Shown: one piece after another, positions 7,635 through 13,549 of the stretch
Layout of the letters: each line of letters starts with the position of its first letter
How positions within the stretch are numbered: position 1 is the first letter of the stretch
Assembly: GCA_910588175.1 (NCBI GenBank)
Contig: CAJUQQ010000042.1
Span: 1 to 16,716, forward strand
DNA: 16,716 nt
Direction of reading: 5' to 3'
From: an uncultured Oscillibacter sp.
GTDB lineage: Bacteria > Bacillota > Clostridia > Oscillospirales > Oscillospiraceae
Notes under the pieces: model-generated
Databases searched by the model: none
Seen by the model: only the letters and a program-made list of their open reading frames with translations
What the model was told of the DNA's origin: nothing
Made by a program: the position numbers and the translations under genes

Positions 7635-8389
7635 GATGTCAGCCTCCTTTCAATTTTGTCGGTGAGAATGCTCAGCAGCGTGCCGATGATGCCGATGAGG
7701 ATGATGTATCCCAGCATGGCGTTGGTTTCGAAGGTGGTTTGGAGCGTGCGGATGCGCATGCCCAAGCCGGCCCGTGCGCCGGTGGATTCGGCGGCCAGCA
7801 GGGTGGTCAGCGCCGCGCTGAGGCCCAGGCGGACGGCGGTGAGAATGAAGGGCACCGTAGCGGGGAGGGTGATGCGGAAGAAGATGTCCACATCGTTGGC
7901 CCCCAGAACCCGGGCCGCCTTGACCAAGGTGTTGTCAATGTTGCGGATGCCGTGGAAAATGGTGACGCACATGGTCATGAAGGTGCAGATCCAGATCAGC
8001 ACCACGGAGGGGGTGCGGCCGATGCCCAGCATAATGACGATCAGCGGGGCGTAGGCCAGGGCGGGGATGTTGCGGATGAAGTTAATCCAGGGCTCGATGA
8101 TTTTGCGGACCGGGGTATACCAGGCCATGAGGAAGGCCATGGGCAGGGCAGTGATGAAGCCCAGGCCGAAGCCCATAATGACGGAGAGCATGCTGCTGCA
8201 AAAATCGCTGAACAGCGCGTCCCGCTCCACCATGGTTTTCAAGCCCTCAAAAACACTGGGGGCAAAGGGGAAGCTGCGGCCGGTCTTCTCGCTGATGGAC
8301 AGCACATACCACACCGCCAGGGCCACAAGGAATGAGATGAGCAGCCAGACCTTATCGCTGATGACCAGCTTTTTCTTTTTGTCGTTCAT
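7610..8389 (-). CDS. ABC transporter permease, SsuC/TauC-like
   Basis: A 259-residue inner-membrane permease with about six hydrophobic segments, beginning VWLLISFLVALAVWYVLSI (about 14-32). The coupling (EAA) loop is clear: KAARVLGANDVDIFFRITLP, followed by ATVPFILTAVRLGLS. The C-terminal LLAAESTGARAGLGMRI and ILIGIIGTLLSIL are also typical of the SsuC/TauC group (binding-protein-dependent transport system inner-membrane component). The ATG at 8387-8389 has AGGAAGTGCCGC upstream. The stop overlaps the ATPase start by 25 nt. A gap of 58 nt separates it from the LarA-like gene on the same strand; no terminator is seen there, so co-transcription is likely. The transported solute is not identifiable. 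Confidence 0.93.
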   Translation of the reverse strand: MNDKKKKLVISDKVWLLISFLVALAVWYVLSISEKTGRSFPFAPSVFEGLKTMVERDALFSDFCSSMLSVIMGFGLGFITALPMAFLMAWYTPVRKIIEPWINFIRNIPALAYAPLIVIMLGIGRTPSVVLIWICTFMTMCVTIFHGIRNIDNTLVKAARVLGANDVDIFFRITLPATVPFILTAVRLGLSAALTTLLAAESTGARAGLGMRIRTLQTTFETNAMLGYIILIGIIGTLLSILTDKIERRLTSWQEKREG

Positions 8390-8447
8390 GCGGCACTTCC
8401 TTTACTCAAATCTTCTGTTTCCCGCTGCTTGGGGGCTCGCCGGTGAC

Positions 8448-9923
8448 TTACTCCCGCCAGCCGTTGCTTCCGTCGTAGGGTTCGTCCTTCATGCAAAGAT
8501 GCACCGCGCCCACCTTGAAGGTCTTGGGCAGGGCCAGGATGTTGGGGTTTTGCCCTACGAATTTCTTCTTCGCGTCCTCCAGGGCCTCCTCGAAGGTGGC
8601 CCGGGTTTTCAGGCCCATGCCCCGGGCAATTCCGGGTTCCTGCGCGCCCACGATATAAATGGCGCTGGTGTTCATCTCCGCGATGTGTCCGCAGGCCATC
8701 ATGGAGAAGCCGTGGAAGGGGTGGAAGGCGTTGCAGAAACGGTACTTCCGGATGTACTCCTGGTTGGTGGCGAAATACTCGCCGTAGCGGTTCATATCCG
8801 GCAGGACGTTCATGTAATCGTGCTGGAACAGCTCGTAGAGCTCCCGCAGGTAGGGCCAGCGCTCGTCGTGGAAATAGCCGTTGCAGATGGAGGAGCAGAT
8901 GATTACGCAGTTGTCCTTCATCACCCGCTTGTGGCGAATCACCTGGGCGGACAAAGCCTGCATCATCTGAATGGGATTGGTGCCCATGCCGTCGCCGTAG
9001 TGGAAGGCCTGGGGCATGCCGAAGACCATCACGTCATACTTCTTCTCCGCCCAGGGGACGTAGGTCCGCTTGTCGGCCACCTCCCAGCTCAGGGGCATCA
9101 TCTCGGCGGCATAGCCGGAGAACAGAGCGATCTGGCGGGAGTTGGTGTCCAGCACGGCGTCACAGCAGAAGAAGGGGTGGCCCATCTTCTCCTCCATCCA
9201 CATGCCGATCTCGTCGAACTTCGTCCGCATCAGGCTCTTGCCGGACACGGGGGTGAAATCCGGGCGGTGCATGACCTTGGGCACGTGGTGGCTGGCGATG
9301 CTCCGCCAGTGGGTGATGCCGGTGGCGCAGTGCTTGTAGCCTCCGGAGTAGCCGCCGTAGGGGTTGCCCTGGGTGTGCCCGATCAGAATGGGGATGTCAC
9401 ACTCGAACACATACTTGTTCATCAGCACCGGGTCGCCCCGCTCCGTGGTCCCCAGGTCCACCATGTGGTCCGGGTCCTCGCTGTCATGGCTGGTGATCTG
9501 GTTGGTCCAGTAGAACTCGCGGAACAGCTCCTCGCCGAGAATCTGCTTCATCTCGGCTTCGGTGGCCCGGGGATGGAGGCCGTTGGAGAACAAAAGCAGA
9601 ACGTCCTTTTTTTCCACCCCGGCGGCGTACAGCTCATCCAGACAGGCCCGAATGGAGACCTTCCGGTGGCTGGTGGGCTGGCAGCCGCCCTTGACAATGT
9701 CGGGAATGACGAACACCACCGTCTTCCCCGGTCCGCCCAGCTCCCGGAGGGACGGCATGCCGATGGGATTGCGGATGCTCTCCAGGGCAGCTTTATAGAG
9801 GCTGTCCCAGTCCTGGGGCAGACAGGGGGGATCGGGAACGGTCTCCCCGGGAATAAACACATCGGTGTTGTCCGGCAGATTCGCGGCCATCAGGCCGTGG
9901 CCATATTCAAATTCCAGCTTCAT
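8448..9923 (-). CDS. LarA-like protein (lactate racemase / nickel-pincer superfamily, DUF2088)
   Basis: A 491-residue protein with the two-domain LarA layout. LarA enzymes use a nickel-pincer nucleotide to racemise or epimerise alpha-hydroxy acids. Recognisable parts are RNPIGMPSLRELGGPGKTVV (51-70), SNGLHPRATEAEM (His117, equivalent of LarA His108), GGYSGGYKHCATG (Lys197, equivalent of the pincer-linked Lys184) and IASHH (212-213, equivalent of His200). The residue expected at the nickel-binding His174 position is Asn187; a nearby His183 might replace it. The protein is longer than lactate racemase (about 425 residues), with extra C-terminal sequence, so it is better called a LarA homologue of unknown substrate. 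The ATG at 9921-9923 is 8 nt from GGGGAG; an upstream GTG at 9932 is too close to that site. The TIM-like stop is 5 nt upstream. No larB, larC or larE cofactor genes are in the window. Confidence 0.82.
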   Translation of the reverse strand: MKLEFEYGHGLMAANLPDNTDVFIPGETVPDPPCLPQDWDSLYKAALESIRNPIGMPSLRELGGPGKTVVFVIPDIVKGGCQPTSHRKVSIRACLDELYAAGVEKKDVLLLFSNGLHPRATEAEMKQILGEELFREFYWTNQITSHDSEDPDHMVDLGTTERGDPVLMNKYVFECDIPILIGHTQGNPYGGYSGGYKHCATGITHWRSIASHHVPKVMHRPDFTPVSGKSLMRTKFDEIGMWMEEKMGHPFFCCDAVLDTNSRQIALFSGYAAEMMPLSWEVADKRTYVPWAEKKYDVMVFGMPQAFHYGDGMGTNPIQMMQALSAQVIRHKRVMKDNCVIICSSICNGYFHDERWPYLRELYELFQHDYMNVLPDMNRYGEYFATNQEYIRKYRFCNAFHPFHGFSMMACGHIAEMNTSAIYIVGAQEPGIARGMGLKTRATFEEALEDAKKKFVGQNPNILALPKTFKVGAVHLCMKDEPYDGSNGWRE

Positions 9924-9928
9924 CTCTC

Positions 9929-10765
9929 TCACTCCCCCAAATACAGCCGGATGATTTCCAGATACTCCTCCGGGTAGAACCCGATCTCACCCTGGAACCG
10001 GGTGAGGGCAATCAGCCCGCCGTCAATTTCCTCAATGGAGGCCAGCATGGCGGCGTTGTCGGCTTTCAGACCGCCGCCGTATACCACGTCCATGCCGCCG
10101 GTCCGCTCCTTGACGAAGCAGGCGATTTTGGTGATATAGTCCTTACCGGCCGGCGTCTTGCCGGGGCCGATGGACCACACCGGCTCATAGCCGATGACCA
10201 CCCTGCTCTTATCCACGCCCTCCAGGCCCGCGTCCAGCTGTTCGCCCAGGACCTTCTCCCACTCCGGCTGTTCCTCGCTGGTCTCGCCGATGCAGTAGAG
10301 GACCGTCAGCCCGGCCTCCTGGGCGCATTTGATCTCCTGGTTGAGAAGCCGGTTGACCGCAGACATGTCCGTTACCCCGGCCTCCGCCAGAATACCCTTT
10401 TTGTCGTTGCGCTCCTCGCAGTGGCCGATGAGAGTGGAGGTACAGCCCATAGCCTTTACAATGGAGGCGGGCCGGTTGGTGGTAAAGGCCCCGAAGTTGC
10501 CCCCCACCGCCGTGTTCATCCGGTACACGCCCTGACTGCCCAGCCGCACCGGACTGCCGGGGACTAAGGCCGCCGCCGCGCCCAGCAGATGGGCCTCCGG
10601 CAGGTATTGGACAAACTCCACCTTCGCGGGGTCATAGGCTTTCAGCGCCTCCTGGGTGCCGTTCACCACCGCCGCGCCCCAGTCCCGGACCGGGGCCAGA
10701 CGGTTCACGCCCCCCAGCTCCACGGGCACGTCAAAGCGCTTCAAATTCAGGTAAATATGTTTCAT
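9929..10765 (-). CDS. triosephosphate isomerase-like protein (divergent TIM paralogue)
   Basis: A 278-residue TIM-barrel protein. The catalytic set of TIM is present: Asn7 and Lys9 (YLNLKRF in place of the usual NWK), His115 in LIGHCEERND (Ser of GHSER replaced by Cys) and Glu194 in GYEPVWSIGPGKTPAG, the mobile loop 6. The phosphate-gripping end is altered. The usual YGGSV is YGGGL (229-233), and the loop 8 sequence, normally LVGGAS, reads LIALTRFQGE (251-260). This suggests an aldose-ketose isomerase whose substrate differs from triose phosphate, as in the TpiA2/EryH enzymes of erythritol catabolism, but that is inference. The ATG at 10765 follows GAGGAGCC and lies 6 nt after the PFK stop. 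It is tightly packed between the PFK-like and LarA-like genes. Confidence 0.85.
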   Translation of the reverse strand: MKHIYLNLKRFDVPVELGGVNRLAPVRDWGAAVVNGTQEALKAYDPAKVEFVQYLPEAHLLGAAAALVPGSPVRLGSQGVYRMNTAVGGNFGAFTTNRPASIVKAMGCTSTLIGHCEERNDKKGILAEAGVTDMSAVNRLLNQEIKCAQEAGLTVLYCIGETSEEQPEWEKVLGEQLDAGLEGVDKSRVVIGYEPVWSIGPGKTPAGKDYITKIACFVKERTGGMDVVYGGGLKADNAAMLASIEEIDGGLIALTRFQGEIGFYPEEYLEIIRLYLGE

Positions 10766-10771
10766 GGCTCC

Positions 10772-11935
10772 TCACTTTCTCAACAGGGCGTACTCCGGAA
10801 AATCTCCGCCCATAAGGGGCACGGCGTAGTCAAAGAAGGTGCCCGCGATGCCGTTCCCGTCCACAATCCACTCCAGGGGGAATTTCTTCTCCACATTCGC
10901 CACATCCGCCAGCGGCGTCAAAAACAGGCTGCTGCTGTATTGGGGAGTCCGCTCCGCCGCAATCGCCACCATGCAGCCGCTCTCGCCGTTCAGGGCGGAC
11001 TCCAGCGCGAATTTGCCCACGGCGTAAGCCTCCTCCCGGTCGGGAAGGGAGACATACGGGATGCTGGCCCGGCCCAGAAGGCCCGGCTTCTCCGCCCGGG
11101 ACTTGAGGCCCAGCTTTTGGATAATCTGGTCCGTGACATGCTGGGCCGTGCCGCCGGGGATCTTGTGCCCGAAGCCGTCTACGATGCCGGTGTCCGCCAG
11201 AGGCTTCCCGTCCAGGCCGCAGATGCCCTCGCTGACCGTCACCAGAAGGCCCCGGCCCTTGGCGTAGCGCGTCTCAATGTCCGCCAGCATCTTGTCCTCA
11301 TCCACCGGGACCTCCGGCAGATAGGTCAGCACCTCGCAGTCCGTCAGCCGTGCCGCCATGGCGCTGGCGGCAGTGACCCATCCGGCGTTCCGGCCCATCA
11401 GCTCCAGCACCACCACATGAATGGGCAGGCCGGAGGCGTCCAGCGCCAGCTCGGCGGCGCTCAGGGCGGCGTACCGGGCGGCGGAGCCGAAGCCGGGACA
11501 GTGGTCGGTGATTTCCAGGTCGTTGTCCATGGTCTTTGGGATGCCGATGACCCGCAGGTCCAGCCCCTCTTTTTTCGCCAGCTCGTTGACCTTGTGGCAG
11601 GTGTCCATGGAGTCGTTTCCGCCGTTGTAGAAGAAGCAGTCGATTTCAAATTTCCGCAGGGTCTCCAGCACCGTGGGGTAGTCCGCGTCCGTGAGCTTCC
11701 GCCGGCAGGAGCCGATGGCGGAGGCGGGGGTGTGGGACAGCTTGGCGATGGCGGACGGGGAAACGTCCGTGAGGTCTATCAGGTCCCCGGCCAGAATACC
11801 CTCCGCCCCAAACCGGGCGGCGTAAATTTTATCCACCTTGCCGGAGTCCCGGGCGGCCTCGACGACTCCTTGTAGGGAGCAGTTGATAACCGCTGTCGGT
11901 CCGCCGCCGTGGGCAACCAGAATGTTCTTTCCCAT
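10772..11935 (-). CDS. 6-phosphofructokinase, PPi-dependent type by motif
   Basis: A 387-residue PfkA-family protein that would phosphorylate C1 of fructose-6-P or a related ketose phosphate. The N terminus is HGGGPTAVINCSLQGV (9-24), as in clostridial PPi enzymes. The phosphate-donor site reads GGNDSM (105-110); ATP enzymes have GGDGS and most PPi enzymes GGDDS, so Asp108 is the PPi-type residue and the preceding Asp is Asn. IPKTMDND (132-139) has the PPi-type Lys134 and the catalytic Asp137. The sugar-phosphate motif ELMGRNAGW (178-186) and YVSLPDREEA follow. The start ATG overlaps the aldolase TAA by one base (TAATG), a coupled arrangement. It may serve glycolysis on the F6P released by NagB, or act on another ketose phosphate such as sedoheptulose-7-P; the sequence cannot decide. 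Confidence 0.9.
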   Translation of the reverse strand: MGKNILVAHGGGPTAVINCSLQGVVEAARDSGKVDKIYAARFGAEGILAGDLIDLTDVSPSAIAKLSHTPASAIGSCRRKLTDADYPTVLETLRKFEIDCFFYNGGNDSMDTCHKVNELAKKEGLDLRVIGIPKTMDNDLEITDHCPGFGSAARYAALSAAELALDASGLPIHVVVLELMGRNAGWVTAASAMAARLTDCEVLTYLPEVPVDEDKMLADIETRYAKGRGLLVTVSEGICGLDGKPLADTGIVDGFGHKIPGGTAQHVTDQIIQKLGLKSRAEKPGLLGRASIPYVSLPDREEAYAVGKFALESALNGESGCMVAIAAERTPQYSSSLFLTPLADVANVEKKFPLEWIVDGNGIAGTFFDYAVPLMGGDFPEYALLRK

Positions 11936-13092
11936 TAAATGCCCTTCTTCCTGTAGCGCTCGGCCATTTCATCCAGACTGACGGTTTCAATGAGGGGAGC
12001 CTTGCCCACGCTGTCAAACTCGACGACCAGCGTTCCCACGACCTCCTTCACGCCCCGCTCGATGCAGTCCACAATGCGGGCCACGTCCTCATCGGGTACA
12101 TTTCCGTACATGACCGTGTCCATGATGGGCGGGAAGAAGACCCGGGGGTCGAAGGCGGAGGGGTTCTTACACAGCAGCTCATAGATACCGCTGATAGAGG
12201 CGCTGTCCCGCAGTCCGGCCTCCTTTTGGAACAGCTCCCGCAGGTTCCGGGTGACGGCCAAACGGATGTCCGTATCCACGTTGATCTTGCGGATACCCAG
12301 CTTGGAGACTTCCTTGAGCTGCTCCTTTTTGATGCCGTAGGCGTCGTGGATATCGCCGCCCAGGGCATTGATTTCGCTGACAATGTACTGGGGCACGGTG
12401 GAGGAGCCGTGGCTGACCAGGGTGCCTTCGATGCCCTCATGCATCATGCATTCCTTGGTGGCGATGGCAATTTCCTTCCGGATGATGGTGTCTTTGCCTT
12501 TGTTGGCTCCGTGCTTGGTTCCGTAGCTGATCGCCAGGGCGTCTACGCCGGTCTGGCGGAAGAACTTCACCGCGTCCATGGGATTGGTGTAGGTGGAGTT
12601 GGCGGCGAAAACGTGGTCCTCGACACCCGCCAGAACGCCCAGCTCACCCTCCACGGTGACGCCCCGCTCATGGGCGTACTTCACCACCTCCCGGGTCAGC
12701 TCCACGTTCTCCTCAAAGGACAGGGAGGACCCGTCGATCATCACGGAGGTGTAGCCCCCCTGAATGGCGGCCACGCAGGAGTCCAGCGTTTTTCCGTGGT
12801 CCAGGTGCAGGGCCACGGGGATGGGGGAGTCCACGGCGTATTTTTTCACCGCGTTGGCGATGTTCAGCGCGCCTTTTTTCTTGTCCTCCAGAGTGCCGTT
12901 GGCGAAGTCGGTCCGCCCGCCCATGAAGGCGTTGGCCAGGTCCGCGCCCTGCAAAATGGCGGCGGAGCGGAACATCTCGTGGACTTCGATGACCGCCTTG
13001 GCCTGACAGACGGCGTTGACGTTGAAGGCGCCCTGCGCGTAGTTGTATTTCTCGGTGGCGTCGAGAATCGCTTTCATTGGAACCAGTGGCAT
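11935..13092 (-). CDS. class II fructose-bisphosphate aldolase family protein
   Basis: A 385-residue zinc aldolase, first gene of the leftward operon. It would cleave a ketose 1,6-bisphosphate (or analogue) to DHAP plus an aldehyde. Class II motifs in order: GAFNVNAV (21-28), HLDHGKTL (96-103, catalytic Asp98 and zinc His99), SVMIDGSSLSFEENV (116-130), VEGELGVLAGVEDHV (147-161), AISYGTKHG (zinc His194), LVSHGSSTVP (zinc His228) and IRKINVDTDIRLA (267-279). All metal ligands are kept. It is longer than the usual 280-310 residues owing to an insertion around 45-75 and a C-terminal tail after about 340. The ATG at 13090-13092 has AGGAGG 8 nt upstream. The enzyme could equally be a tagatose- or sulfofructose-type aldolase; the sequence only fixes the family. 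Confidence 0.9.
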   Translation of the reverse strand: MPLVPMKAILDATEKYNYAQGAFNVNAVCQAKAVIEVHEMFRSAAILQGADLANAFMGGRTDFANGTLEDKKKGALNIANAVKKYAVDSPIPVALHLDHGKTLDSCVAAIQGGYTSVMIDGSSLSFEENVELTREVVKYAHERGVTVEGELGVLAGVEDHVFAANSTYTNPMDAVKFFRQTGVDALAISYGTKHGANKGKDTIIRKEIAIATKECMMHEGIEGTLVSHGSSTVPQYIVSEINALGGDIHDAYGIKKEQLKEVSKLGIRKINVDTDIRLAVTRNLRELFQKEAGLRDSASISGIYELLCKNPSAFDPRVFFPPIMDTVMYGNVPDEDVARIVDCIERGVKEVVGTLVVEFDSVGKAPLIETVSLDEMAERYRKKGI

Positions 13093-13158
13093 AGTATCGT
13101 CCTCCTGTTTTGGCGCTCCGCCTAATTTTTAATTAAATTAAATAATTTACATATCTAT

Positions 13159-13187
13159 AGAATACACCAAAGTATTTTCTGGTACAA
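13159..13187 (-). promoter_or_regulatory. candidate promoter of the aldolase-PFK-TIM-LarA-importer operon
   Basis: On the minus strand TTGTAC (13182-13187), a 17-nt spacer, then TATTCT (13159-13164). Both boxes are partial matches to sigma-70 consensus, but the spacing is ideal, the surroundings are AT-rich, and it lies about 65 nt before the aldolase start. The rightward promoter in the same gap has a very similar TTGTAT box with the same spacer. Not verified experimentally. Confidence 0.45.
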
Positions 13188-13380
13188 GTTGGAAAAAACG
13201 ACAAAGTTTCCTCTGTTTTTAGTTAGAAATATCAAAAGGGCGGGGATGGATAAGCGAAATGGTCCCTGTTAAACAGATAAAGGAGAAAGCTGTCCCCATC
13301 TGTCCAGCGCTTTGCTATCACGTTTCTTTCGTTTAGGGGCAATCCTATAACTTTTCCGCTCCTTTTCCGTTGGTAATATA

Positions 13381-13422
13381 AAAAAATCAGGTAAGACAGG
13401 TTCAAAAAAACCTGTCTAACCT
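13381..13422 (-). terminator. terminator-like hairpin facing left, with no obvious upstream gene
   Basis: Arms AGGTAAGACAGGTT (13389-13402) and AACCTGTCTAACCT (13409-13422) pair over 14 positions with one mismatch, and the loop is 6 nt. Read on the minus strand it is followed by GATTTTTTTATA, a strong T-run. No minus-strand gene ends here. It could end antisense transcripts from the surface-protein gene, or act as a leader terminator if a promoter for the aldolase operon lies to its right. Confidence 0.7.
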
Positions 13423-13464
13423 AAATAATAGGGGGTACAAAATCTGGAAAGCCCCGGAATTGCG

Positions 13465-13479
13465 CTTGTATTTTACAAG
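13465..13479. promoter_or_regulatory. palindromic operator candidate over the -35 box
   Basis: CTTGTA (13465-13470), TTT, TACAAG (13474-13479) is a perfect inverted repeat with a 3-nt centre. It covers the proposed -35 box of the rightward promoter. The half-site CTTGTA also occurs on the minus strand (as TACAAG on the plus strand at 13184-13189) overlapping the leftward -35 box. A shared DNA-binding regulator is possible but no such protein can be named. Confidence 0.4.
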
Positions 13480-13494
13480 GAGAAGTGGTAAAGT
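13466..13494 (+). promoter_or_regulatory. candidate promoter of the SLH surface-protein gene
   Basis: TTGTAT (13466-13471), a 17-nt spacer, then TAAAGT (13489-13494), 55 nt before the start codon at 13550. The boxes are partial sigma-70 matches with ideal spacing. The -35 box lies inside a perfect 15-nt palindrome. Confidence 0.5.
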
Positions 13495-13549
13495 AAAAAG
13501 TCAAGGGGGACAAACCTCTGAAAAATGACGAAAGGAAACTGGATACATC

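Larger units (their letters stand above)
13093..13549. other. 457-nt AT-rich intergenic region between divergent genes
   Basis: No convincing gene is present. The region is markedly more AT-rich than its surroundings. It holds, left to right, an AT-rich imperfect palindrome (arms TAATTT 13123-13128 and AAATTA 13135-13140) near the aldolase ribosome site, the leftward promoter candidate (13159-13187), and a short palindrome CTGTTAAACAG near 13267-13277. It also has an ACAGAT/ATCTGT inverted repeat around 13274-13305, the leftward terminator-like hairpin (13381-13422) and the rightward promoter with its palindrome. Two overlapping minus-strand frames without a good start are open for roughly 50 codons across 13230-13420; they may be a decayed gene or a dispersed intergenic repeat. 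Confidence 0.6.

Noticed and set aside
8448..9923. Calling this gene lactate racemase larA outright
   Set aside because: Longer than LarA, altered at the His174 position, and no larBCE genes or lactate context nearby; only superfamily membership is supported.
6837..9977. Plus-strand frames of about 405 and 636 codons opposite the importer and LarA-like genes
   Set aside because: His/Val/Gly-rich antisense translations with no motifs; the opposite strand is fully accounted for.
13093..13549. glmS-type ribozyme or other known riboswitch upstream of the aldolase operon
   Set aside because: I looked for a recognisable conserved core on both strands and saw none; only hairpins of unknown function are present.
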